Of a DNA stretch of 64,000 nucleotides, positions 13,681 to 25,209 are shown piece by piece. The notes beneath the pieces are model-generated. The model was not told the origin of the DNA. It did not search any database and worked only from the letters and a program-made list of their open reading frames with translations. Source of the stretch: Osmia lignaria lignaria (Eukaryota; Arthropoda; Insecta; Hymenoptera; Megachilidae); contig NW_027478170.1 in the NCBI RefSeq assembly GCF_051020975.1, positions 6,014,001 to 6,078,000 of the forward strand. Reading direction: 5' to 3'. Numbering within the stretch: the stretch's first letter is position 1; every line of letters starts with the position of its first letter. Position numbers and translations under genes: made by a program.

Positions 13681-14528
13681 ATCTGATCAAAAAATATCGT
13701 AGAAGATAAAAAGTAGGAAACTTAATTCTCTACAAAAAAGGTCTCTTAACATTTCGCCATAGCTCGCTTCGTTTCCGAGATATTTGCAGATTTATCTCAA
13801 GGGAAGGGGCCTGACGGACATATTTCGAGATATTTCTTCTTCTTGTTGTTCTTCTTCTGCACAGCTAAGCTGGAAGTGGCATTTGCAGCGCGCAATAGTG
13901 CAGGGTTATCTCAAAGAAAGGGGCCACGGTGTTTCTGTATCTCTATTATGTTGGTGCGGCTTCGGAACTTTTAAATATCTTGATATATCTCGAGAACTAC
14001 GCATCTGATCAAAAAATATCATAGAAGATAAAAAGTAGGAAACTTAATTCTCTACACAAAAGGTCTCTTAACATTTTGCCATAGCTCGCTTCGTTTCCGA
14101 GATATTTGCAGATTTATCTCAAGGGAAGGGGCCTGACGGACATATTTCGAGATATTTCTTCTTCTTGTTGTTCTTCTTCTGCACAGCTGAGCTGGAAGTA
14201 GCATTTGCAGGTCGCAATAGTGCAGAGTTATCTCAAAGAAAGGGGCCACGGTGTTTCTGTATCTCTATTATGTTGGTGCGGCTTCGGAACTTTTAAATAT
14301 CTCGATATATCTCGAAAACTACGCTTCTGATCAAAAAATATCATAGAACGTAAATTGTAGGAAACATTATTCTCTACAAAAAAGGTCTCTTAACATTTTG
14401 CCATAGCTCGCTTCGTTTCCGAGATATTTGCAGATTTATCTCAAGGGAAGGGTCCTGATGGACATATTTCGAGATATTTCTTCTTCTTGTTGTTCTTCTT
14501 CTGCACAGCTAAGCTGGAAGTGGCATTT
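13681..14528 (+). repeat. Segment shared with 9495-10342 (4186 bp, 13 monomers)
   Basis: Monomers 13784 and 14106 and the first third of 14428 match 9598, 9920 and 10242. Both sets carry GTGCAGGGTT, then GGAAGTAGC with CTACACAAAAGG, then TCCTGATGG. The match stops where 10343 has C (TTCTGGCTCG) and 14529 has G (TTGCGGCTCG), marking a switch into A-type sequence. Confidence 0.88.
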
Positions 14529-17500
14529 GCGGCTCGCACTAGTGCAGAGTTATCTCAAAGAAAGGGGCCACGGTGTTTCTGTATCTCTATTATGTTGGTG
14601 CGGCTTCGGAACTTTTAAATATCTCGATATATCTCGAAAACTACGCTTCTGATCAAAAAATATGATAGAACATAAATTGTAGGAAACATAATTCTCTACA
14701 AAAAACGTCTCTTAACATTTTGCCATAGCTCGCTTCGTTTCCGAGATATTTGCAGATTCAGCTCAAAGGAACAGGCCTGACGGACATATTTCGAGATACT
14801 TCTCCTTCTTGTTGTTCTTCCTCTGCACAGCTAAGCTGGAAGTGGCATTTGCAGCTCGCAATAGTGCAGAGTTATCTCAAAGAAAGGGGCCACGGTGTTT
14901 CTGTATCTCTATTATGTTGGTGCGGCTTCGGAACTTTTAAATATCTTGATATATCTCGAGAACTACGCATCTGATCAAAAAATATCATAGAACGTAAAAA
15001 GTAGGAAACTTAATTCTCTACAAAAAAGGTCTCTTAACATTTTGCCATAGCTCGCTTCGTTTCCGAGATATTTGCAGATTTATCTCAAGGGAAGGGGCCT
15101 GACGGACATATTTCGAGATATTTCTTCTTCTTGTTGTTCTTCTTCTGCACAGCTGAGCTGGAAGTGGCATTTGCAGGTCGCAATAGTGCAGAGTTATCTC
15201 AAAGAAAGGGGCCACGGTGTTTCTGTATCTCTATTATGTTGGTGCGGCTTCGGAACTTTTAAATATCTCGATATATCTCGAAAACTACGCTTCTGATCAA
15301 AAAATATCATAGAACGTAAATTGTAGGAAACATTATTCTCTACAAAAAAGGTCTCTTAACATTTTGCCATAGCTCGCTTCGTTTCCGAGATATTTGCAGA
15401 TTTGTCTCAAGGGAAGGGTCCTGATGGACATATTTCGAGATATTTCTTCTTCTTGTTGTTCTTCTTCTGCACAGCTAAGCTGGAAGTGGCATTTGCGGCT
15501 CGCACTAGTGCAGAGTTATCTCAAAGAAAGGGGCCACGGTGTTTCTGTATCTCTATTATGTTGGTGCGGCTTCGGAACTTTTAAATATCTCGATATATCT
15601 CGAAAACTACGCTTCTGATCAAAAAATATCATAGAACATAAATTGTAGGAAACATAATTCTCTACAAAAAACGTCTCTTAACATTTTGCCATAGCTCGCT
15701 TCGTTTCCGAGATATTTGCAGATTCAGCTCAAAGGAACTGGCCTGACGGACATATTTCGAGATATTTCTTCTTCTTGTTGTTCTTCCTCTGCACAGCTAA
15801 GCTGGAAGTGGCATTTACAGCTCGCAATAGTGCAGAGTTATCTCAAAGAAAGGGGCCACGGTGTTTCTGTTTCTCTATTATGTTGGTGCGGCTTCGGAAC
15901 TTTTAAATATCTTGATGTATCTCGAGAACTACGCATCTGATCAAAAAATATCATAGAACATAAAAAGTAGGAAACTTAATTCTCTACAAAAAAGGTCTCT
16001 TAACATTTTGCCATAGCTCGTTTCGCTTCCGAGATATTTGCAGATTTATCTCAAGGGAAGGGGCCTGACGGACATATTTCGAGATATTTCTTCTTCTTGT
16101 TGTTCTTCTTCTGCACAGCTAAGCTGGAAGTGGCATTCGCGGCTCGCACTAGTGCAGAGTTATCTCAAAGAAAGGGGCCACGGTGTTTCTGTATCCCTAT
16201 TATGCTGGTGCGGCTTCGGAACTTCTAAATATCTCGATATATCTCGAAAACTACGCTTCTGATCAAAAAATATCATAGAACATAAATTGTAGGAAACATA
16301 ATTCTCTACAAAATACGTCTCTTAACATTTTGCCATAGCTCGCTTCGTTTCCGAGATATTTGCAGATTCAGCTCAAAGGAACTGGCCTGACGGACATATT
16401 TCGAGATATTTCTTCTTCTTGTTGTTCTTCCTCTGCACAGCTAAGCTGGAAGTGGCATTTGCAGCTCGCAATAGTGCAGAGTTATCTCAAAGAAAGGGGC
16501 CACGGTGTTTCTGTATCTCTATTATGTTGGTGCGGCTTCGGAACTTTTAAATATCTTGATATATCTCGAGAACTACGCATCTCATCAAAAAATATCATAG
16601 AACATAAAAAGTAGGAAACTTAATTCTCTACAAAAAAGGTCTCTTAACATTTTGCCATAGCTCGCTTCGTTTCCGAGATATTTGCAGATTTATCTCAAGG
16701 GAAGGGGCCTGACGGACATATTTCGAGATATTTCTTCTTCTTGTTGTTCTTCTTCTGCACAGCTAAGCTGGAAGTGGCATTTGCGGCTCGCACTAGTGCA
16801 GAGTTATCTCAAAGAAAGGGGCCACGGTGTTTCTGTATCTCTATTATGTTGGTGCGGCTTCGGAACTTTTAAATATCTCGATATATCTCGAAAACTACGC
16901 TTCTGATCAAAAAATATCATAGAACATAAATTGTAGGAAACAGAATTCTCTACAAAAAAGGTCTCTTAACATTTTGCCATAGCTCGCTTCGTTTCCGAGA
17001 TATTTGCAGATTTATCTCAAGGGAAGGGGCCTGTCGGACATATTTCGAGATATTTCTTCTTCTTGTTGTTCTTCTTCTGCACAGCTAAGCTGGAAGTGGC
17101 ATTTGCGGCTCGCACTAGTGCAGAGTTATCTCAAAGAAAGGGGCCACGGTGTTTCTGTATCTCTATTATGTTGGTGCGGCTTCGGAACTTTTAAATATCT
17201 CGATATATCTCGAAAACTACGCTTCTGATCATAAAATATCATAGAACATAAATTGTAGGAAACATAATTCTCTACAAAAAACGTCTCTTAACATTTTGCC
17301 ATAGCTCGCTTCGTTTCCGAGATATTTGCAGATTCAGCTCAAAGGAACTGGCCTGACGGACATATTTCGAGATATTTCTTCTTCTTGTTGTTCTTCCTCT
17401 GCACAGCTAAGCTGGAAGTGGCATTTACAGCTCGCAATAGTGCAGAGTTATCTCAAAGAAAGGGGCCACGGTGTTTCTGTATCTCTATTATGTTGGTGCG

Positions 17501-20500
17501 GCTTCGGAACTTTTAAATATCTTGATGTATCTCGAGAACTACGCATCTGATAAAAAAATATCATAGAACATAAAAAGTAGGAAACTTAATTCTCTACAAA
17601 AAAGGTCTCTTAACATTTTGCCATAGCTCGCTTCGCTTCCGAGATATTTGCAGATTTATCTCAAGGGAAGGGGCCTGACGGACATATTTCGAGATATTTC
17701 TTCTTCTTGTTGTTCTTCTTCTGCACAGCTAAGCTGGAAGTGGCATTTGCGGCTCGCACTAGTGCAGAGTTATCTCAAAGAAAGGGGCCACGGTGTTTCT
17801 GTATCTCTATTATGTTGGTGCGGCTTCGGAACTTTTAAATATCTTGATATATCTCGAGAACTACGCATCTGATCAAAAAATATCATAGAACATAAAAAGT
17901 AGGAAACTTAATTCTCTACAAAAAAGGTCTCTTAACATTTTGCCATAGCTCGCTTCGTTTCCGAGATATTTGCAGATTTATCTCAAGGGAAGGGGCCTGA
18001 CGGACATATTTCGAGATATTTCTTCTTCTTGTTGTTCTTCTTCTGCACAGCTGAGCTGGAAGTAGCATTTGCAGGTCGCAATAGTGCAGAGTTATCTCAA
18101 AGAAAGGGGCCACGGTGTTTCTGTATCTCTATTATGTTGGTGCGGCTTCGGAACTTTTAAATATCTCGATATATCTCGAAAACTACGCTTCTGATCAAAA
18201 AATATCATAGAACGTAAATTGTAGGAAACATTATTCTCTACAAAAAAGGTCTCTTAACATTTTGCCATAGCTCGCTTCGTTTCCGAGATATTTGCAGATT
18301 TATCTCAAGGAAAGGGGCCTGACGGACATATTTCGAGATATTTCTTCTTCTTGTTGTTCTTCTTCTGCACAGCTAAGCTGGAAGTGGCATTTGCGGCTCG
18401 CACTAGTGCAGAGTTATCTCAAAGAAAGGGGCCACGGTGTTTCTGTATCCCTATTATGCTGGTGCGGCTTCGGAACTTTTAAATATCTCGATATATGTCG
18501 AAAACTACGCTTCTGATCAAAAAATATCATAGAACATAAATTGTAGGAAACATAATTCTCTACAAAAAACGTCTCTTAACATTTTGCCATAGCTCGCTTC
18601 GTTTCCGAGATATTTGCAGATTCAGCTCAAAGGAACTGGCCTGACGGACATATTTCGAGATATTTCTTCTTCTTGTTGTTCTTCCTCTGCACAGCTAAGC
18701 TGGAAGTGGCATTTGCAGCTCGCAATAGTGCAGAGTTATCTCAAAGAAAGGGGCCACGGTGTTTCTGTATCTCTATTATGTTGGTGCGGCTTCGGAACTT
18801 TTAAATATCTTGATATATCTCGAGAACTACGCATCTCATCAAAAAATATCATAGAACATAAAAAGTAGGAAACTTAATTCTCTACAAAAAAGGTCTCTTA
18901 ACATTTTGCCATAGCTCGCTTCGTTTCCGAGATATTTGCAGATTTATCTCAAGGGAAGGGGCCTGACGGACATACTTCGAGATATTTCTTCTTCTTGTTG
19001 TTCTTCTTCTGCACAGCTAAGCTGGAAGTGGCATTTGCGGCTCGCACTAGTGCAGAGTTATCTCAAAGAGAGGGGCCACGGTGTTTCTGTATCTCTATTA
19101 TGTTGGTGCGGCTTCGGAACTTTTAAATATCTCGATATATCTCGAGAACTACGCATCTGCTCAAAAAATATCATAGAAGATAAAAAGTAGGAAACTTAAT
19201 TCTCTACAAAAAAGGTCTCTTAACATTTTGCCATAGCTCGCTTCGTTTCCGAGATATTTGCAGATTTATCTCAAGGGAAGGGGCCTGACGGACATATTTC
19301 GAGATATTTCTTCTTCTTGTTGTTCTTCTTCTGCACAGCTAAGCTGGAAGTGGCATTTGCGGCTCGCACTAGTGCAGAGTTATCTCAAAGAAAGGGGCCA
19401 CGGTGTTTCTGTATCTCTATTATGTTGGTGCGGCTTCGGAACTTTTAAATATCTCGATGTATCTCGAAAACTACGCTTCTGATCAAAAAATATCATAGAA
19501 CATAAATTGTAGGAAACATAATTCTCTACAAAAAAGGTCTCTTAACATTTTGCCATAGCTCGCTTCGTTTCCGAGATATTTGCAGATTCAGCTCAAAGGA
19601 ACTGGCCTGACGGACATATTTCGAGATATTTCTTCTTCTTGTTGTTCTTCCTCTGCACAGCTAAGCTGGAAGTGGCATTTGCAGCTCGCAATAGTGCAGA
19701 GTTATCTCAAAGAAAGGGGCCACGGTGTTTCTGTATCTCTATTATGTTGGTGCGGTTTCGGAACTTTTAAATATCTTGATATATCTCGAGAACTACGCAT
19801 CTGATCAAAAAATATCATAGAACATAAAAAGTAGGAAACTTAATTCTCTACAAAAAAGGTCTCTTAACATTTTGCCATAGCTCGCTTCGTTTCCGAGATA
19901 TTTGCAGATTTATCTCAAGGGAAGGGGCCTGACGGACATATTTCGAGATATTTCTTCTTCTTGTTGTTCTTCTTCTGCACAGCTAAGCTGGAAGTGGCAT
20001 TTGCGGCTCGCACTAGTGCAGAGTTATCTCAAAGAAAGGGGCCACGGTGTTTCTGTATCTCTATTATGTTGGTGCGGCTTCGGAACTTTTAAATATCTCG
20101 ATGTATCTCGAAAACTACGCTTCTGATCAAAAAATATCATAGAACATAAATTGTAGGAAACATAATTCTCTACAAAAAAGGTCTCTTAACATTTTGCCAT
20201 AGCTCGCTTCGTTTCCGAGATATTTGCAGATATATCTCAAGGGAAGGGGCCTGACGGACATATTTCGAGATATTTCTTCTTCTTGTTGTTCTTCTTCTGC
20301 ACAGCTAAGCTGGAAGTGGCATTTACAGCTCGCAATAGTGCCGAGTTATCTCAAAGAAAGGGGCCACGGTGTTTCTGTATCTCTATTATGTTGGTGCGGC
20401 TTCGGAACTTTTAAATATCTTGATATATCTCGAGAACTACGCATCTGATCAAAAAATATCATAGAACATAAAAAGTAGGAAACTTAATTCTCTACAAAAA

Positions 20501-21189
20501 AGGTCTCTTAACATTTTGCCATAGCTCGCTTCGTTTCCGAGATATTTGCAGATTTATCTCAAGGGAAGGGGCCTGACGGACATATTTCGAGATATTTCTT
20601 CTTCTTGTTGTTCTTCCTCTGCACAGCTAAGCTGGAAGTGGCATTTGCAGCTCGCAATAGTGCAGAGTTATCTCAAAGAAAGGGGCCACGGTGTTTCTGT
20701 ATCTCTATTATGTTGGTGCGGCTTCGGAACTTTTAAATATCTTGATATATCTCGAGAACTACGCATCTGATCAAAAAATATCATAGAACATAAAAAGTAG
20801 GAAACTTAATTCTCTACAAAAAAGGTCTCTTAACATTTTGCCATAGCTCGCTTCGTTTCCGAGATATTTGCAGATTTATCTCAAGGGAAGGGGCCTGACG
20901 GACATATTTCGAGATATTTCTTCTTCTTGTTGTTCTTCTTCTGCACAGCTAAGCTGGAAGTGGCATTTGCGGCTCGCACTAGTGCAGAGTTATCTCAAAG
21001 AAAGGGGCCACGATGTTTCTGTATCCCTATTATGTTGGTGCGGCTTCGGAACTTTTAAATATCTCGATATATCTCGAAAACTACGCTTCTGATCAAAAAA
21101 TATCATAGAACATGAATTGTAGGAAACATAATTCTCTACAAAAAACGTCTCTTAACATTTTGCCATAGCTCGCTTCGTTTCCGAGATAT

Positions 21190-21511
21190 TTGCAGATTCA
21201 GCTCAAAGGAACTGGCCTGACGGACATATTTCGAGATATTTCTTCTTCTTGTTGTTCTTCCTCTGCACAGCTAAGCTGGAAGTGGCATTTGCAGCTCGCA
21301 ATAGTGCAGAGTTATCTCAAAGAAAGGGGCCACGGTGTTTCTGTATCTCTATTATGTTGGTGCGGCTTCGGAACTTTTAAATATCTTGATATATCTCGAG
21401 AACTACGCATCTGATCAAAAAATATCATAGAACATAAAAAGTAGGAAACTTAATTCTCTACAAAAAAGGTCTCTTAACATTTTGCCATAGCTCGCTTCGT
21501 TTCCGAGATAT
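21190..21511 (+). repeat. Representative B-type monomer
   Basis: The B subtype differs from the consensus at about six sites, all in the 5' quarter: r10 C, r12 G, r18 A, r23 C, r24 T (TTCAGCTCAAAGGAACTGG in place of the TTATCTCAAGGG segment) and r72 C (CCTCTGCAC). Its 3' half is consensus-like, with the TCTCGAGA palindrome. The r12 change destroys the first TATCTC half-site. B copies typically follow an A copy; the first in the window starts at 3480 and the last at 58523. A and B representatives differ at about 17 positions (roughly 5%). Confidence 0.9.
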
Positions 21512-22102
21512 TTGCAGATTTATCTCAAGGGAAGGGGCCTGACGGACATATTTCGAGATATTTCTTCTTCTTGTTGTCCTTCTTCTGCACAGCTAAACTG
21601 GAAGTGGCATTTCCAGCTCGCAATAGTGCAGAGTTATCTCAAAGAGAGGGGCCACGGTGTTTCTGTATCTCTATTATGTTGGTGCGGCTTCGGAAATTTT
21701 AAATATCTTGACATATCTCGAGAACTACGCATCTGATCAAAAAATATCATAGAAGATAAAAAGTAGGAAACTTAATTCTCTACAAAAAAGGTATCTTAAC
21801 ATTTTGCAATAGCTCGCTTCGTTTCCGAGATATTTGCAGATTTATCTCAAGGAAAGGGGCCTGACGGACATATTTCGAGATATTTCTTCTTCTTGTTGTT
21901 CTTCTTCTGCACAGCTAAGCTGGAAGTGGCATTTGCGGCTCGCACTAGTGCAGAGTTATCTCAAAGAAAGGGGCCACGGTGTTTCTGTATCCCTATTATG
22001 TTGGTGCGGCTTCGGAACTTTTAAATATCTCGATATATCTCGAAAACTACGCTTCTGATCAAAAAATATCATAGAACATAAATTGTAGGAAACATAATTC
22101 TC

Positions 22103-22108
22103 TATAAA
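22103..22108 (+). other. TATAAA-creating variant of A-type monomers (first occurrence)
   Basis: In many A-type copies CTCTACAAAA becomes CTCTATAAAA, producing a TATAAA string. The earliest in the window is here and the next is at 22425-22430. Further copies continue through the A-type monomers to about 58.5 kb; none was seen to the left or in the final 4-monomer HOR. It looks like a core-promoter element, but with no conserved downstream gene I treat it as a sequence variant, not a promoter. Confidence 0.5.
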
Positions 22109-22314
22109 AAACGTCTCTTAACATTTTGCCATAGCTCGCTTCGTTTCCGAGATATTTGCAGATTCAGCTCAAAGGAACTGGCCTGACGGACATATTTCGA
22201 GATATTTCTTCTTCTTGTTGTTCTTCCTCTGCACAGCTAAGCTGGAAGTGGCATTTGCAGCTCGCAATAGTGCAGAGTTATCTCAAAGAAAGGGGCCACG
22301 GTGTTTCTGTATCC

Positions 22315-25209
22315 CTATTATGTTGGTGCGGCTTCGGAACTTTTAAATATCTCGATATATCTCGAAAACTACGCTTCTGATCAAAAAATATCATAGAACA
22401 TAAATTGTAGGAAACATAATTCTCTATAAAAAACGTATCTTAATATTTTGCCATAGCTCGCTTCGTTTCCGAGATATTTGCAGATTCAGCTCAAAGGAAC
22501 TGGCCTGACGGACATATTTCGAGATATTTCTTCTTCTTGTTGTTCTTCCTCTGCGCAGCTAAGCTGGAAGTGGCATTTGCAGCTCGCAATAGTGCAGAGT
22601 TATCTCAAAGAAAGGGGCCACGGTGTTTCTGTATCTCTATTATGTTGGTGCGGCTTCGGAACTTTTAAATATCTTGATCTATCTCGAGAACTACGCATCT
22701 GATCAAAAAATATCATAGAACATAAAAAGTAGGAAACATAATTCTCTACAAAAAACGTCTCTTAACATTTTGCCATAGCTCGCTTCGTTTCCGAGATATT
22801 TGCAGATTCAGCTCAAAGGAACTGGCCTGACGGACATATTTCGAGATATTTCTTCTTCTTGTTGTTCTTCCTCTGCACAGCTAAGCTGGAAGTGGCATTT
22901 GCAGCTCGCAATAGTGCAGAGTTATCTCAAAGAAAGGGGCCACGGTGTTTCTGTATCTCTATTATGTTGGTGCGGCTTCGGAACTTTTAAATATCTTGAT
23001 ATATCTCGAGAACTACGCATCTGATCAAAAAATATCATAGAACCTGAAAAGTAGGAAACTTAATTCTCTACAAAAAAGGTCTCTTAACATTTCGCCATAG
23101 CTCGCTTCGTTTCCGAGATATTTGCAGATTTATCTCAAGGGAAGGGGCCTGACGGACATATTTCGAGATATTTCTTCTTCTTGTTGTTCTTCTTCTGCAC
23201 AGCTAAGCTGGAAGTGGCATTTGCGGCTCGCACTAGTGCAGAGTTATCTCAAAGAAAGGGGCCACGGTGTTTCTGTATCCCTATTATGTTGGTGCGGCTT
23301 CGTAACTTTTAAATATCTCGATATATCTCGAAAACTACGCTTCTGATCAAAAAATATCATAGAACATAAATTGTAGGAAACATAATTCTCTACAAAAAAC
23401 GTCTCTTAACATTTTGGCATAGCTCGCTTCGTTTCCGAGATATTTGCAGATATATCTCAAGGGAAGGGGCCTGACGGACATATTTCGAGATATTTCTTCT
23501 TCTTGTTGTTCTTCTTCTGCACAGCTAAGCTGGAAGTGGCATTTGCGGCTCGCACTAGTGCAGAGTTATCTCAAAGAAAGGGGCCACGGTGTTTCTGTAT
23601 CCCTATTATGTTGGTGCGGCTTCGGAACTTTTAAATATCTCGATATATCTCGAAAACTACGCTTCTGATCAAAAAATATCATAGAACATAAATTGTAGGA
23701 AACATAATTCTCTATAAAAAACGTCTCTTAACATTTTGCCATAGCTCGCTTCGTTTCCGAGATATTTGCAGATTCAGCTCAAAGGAACTGGCCTGACGGA
23801 CATATTTCGAGATATTTCTTGTTCTTGTTGTTCTTCCTCTGCACAGCTAAGCTGGAAGTGGCATTTGCAGCTCGCAATAGTGCATAGTTATCTGAAAGAA
23901 AGGGGCCACGGTGTTTCTGTATCTCTATTATGTTGGTGCGGCTTCGGAACTTTTAAATATCTTGATATATCTCGAGAACTACGCATCTAATCAAAAAATA
24001 TCATAGAACATAAAAAGTAGGAAACTTAATTCTCTACAAAAAAGGTCTCTTAACATTTTGCCATAGCTCGCTTCGTTTCCGAGATATTTGCAGATTTATC
24101 TCAAGGGAAGGGGCCTGACGGACATATTTCGAGATACTTCTCCTTCTTGTTGTTCTTCTTCTGCACAGCTAAGCTGGAAGTGGCATTTGCAGCTCGCAAT
24201 AGTGCAGAGTTATCTCAAAGAAAGGGGCCACGGTGTTTCTGTATCTCTATTATGTTGGTGCGGCTTCGGAACTTTTAAATATCTTGATATATCTCGAGAA
24301 CTACGCATCTGATCAAAAAATATCATAGAACATAAAAAGTAGGAAGCTTAATTCTCTACAAAAGAGGTCTCTTAACATTTTGCCATAGCTCGCTTCGTTT
24401 CCGAGATATTTGCAGATTTATCTCAAGGGAAGGGGCCTAACGGACATATTTCGAGATATTTCTTCTTCTTGTTGTTCTTCTTCTGCACAGCTAAGCTGGA
24501 AGTGGCATTTGCGGCTCGCACTAGTGCAGAGTTATCTCAAAGAAAGGGGCCACAGTGTTTCTGTATCTCTATTATGTTGGTGCGGTTTCGGAACTTTTAA
24601 ATATCTTGATATATCTCGAGAGCTACGCATCAGATCAAAAAATATCATAGAACATAAAAAGTAGGAAACTTAATTCTCTACAAAAAAGGTCTCTTAACAT
24701 TTTGCCATAGCTCTCTTCGTTTCCGAGATATTTGCAGATTTATCTCAAGGGAAGGGGCCTGACGGACATATTTCGAGATATTGCTTCTTCTTGTTGTTCT
24801 TCTGCACAGCTAAGCTGGAAGTGGCATTTGCAGCTCGCAATAGTGCATAGTTATCTGAAAGAAAGGGGCCACGGTGTTTCTGTATCTCTATTATGTTGGT
24901 GCGGCTTCGGAACTTTTAAATATCTTGATATATCTCGAGAACTACGCATCTAATCAAAAAATATCATAGAACATAAAAAGTAGGAAGCTTAATTCTCTAC
25001 AAAAGAGGTCTCTTAACATTTTGCCATAGCTCTCTTCGTTTCCGAGATATTTGCAGATTTATCTCAAGGGAAGGGGCCTGACGGACATATTTCGAGATAT
25101 TTCTTCTTCTTGTTGTTCTTCTTCTGCACAGCTAAGCTGGAAGTGGCATATACAGCGCGCAATAGTGCAGAGTTATCTCAAAGAAAGGGGCCACGGTGTT
25201 TCTGTATCT
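22315..25209 (+). repeat. 9-monomer (2895-bp) tandem duplication, copy 1
   Basis: Each position from 22315 to 25247 that I compared equals the base 2895 bp downstream. Shared private markers include GATCTATC (22478 monomer), AACCTGAAAAG, CTTCGTAAC (23122), TTTTGGCATAG, TTCTTGTTCTTG (23766), ACTTCTCC (24088), CCACAGTG (24410), a 3-bp deletion with ATTGCTTC (24732), CTCTCTTCG and GCATATACAG (25051). The left junction is at the TATCCC/TATCTC difference (22314 versus 25209). Confidence 0.95.
24732..25050 (+). repeat. 319-bp deletion-haplotype monomer
   Basis: One TTC is missing from the pyrimidine tract, making the monomer 319 bp. The same monomer has GTGCATAG and TCTGAAAG instead of GTGCAGAG and TCTCAAAG. 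An identical copy lies at 27627-27945 in the second 2895-bp unit. Monomers 23766 and 26661 have GTGCATAG and TCTGAAAG without the deletion, so those substitutions probably came first. Confidence 0.93.

Larger units (their letters stand above)
14529..22314 (+). repeat. A/B alternating zone
   Basis: About 24 monomers, mainly alternating A-type and B-type with occasional neighbours of the same type. Local duplications: monomers 16038-16681 resemble 18292-18935 at 2254 bp (both have TATCCCTATTATGCTGG and CATCTCATC); 15716 and 17326 share TTACAGCTCG with GATGTATC at 1610 bp; the A-prime/B pair 19258-19901 resembles 19902-20545 at 644 bp. Monomer 18936 is A-type until r198 and consensus from r211. 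Monomer 17970 is the last CAGCTG haplotype copy. Confidence 0.9.
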
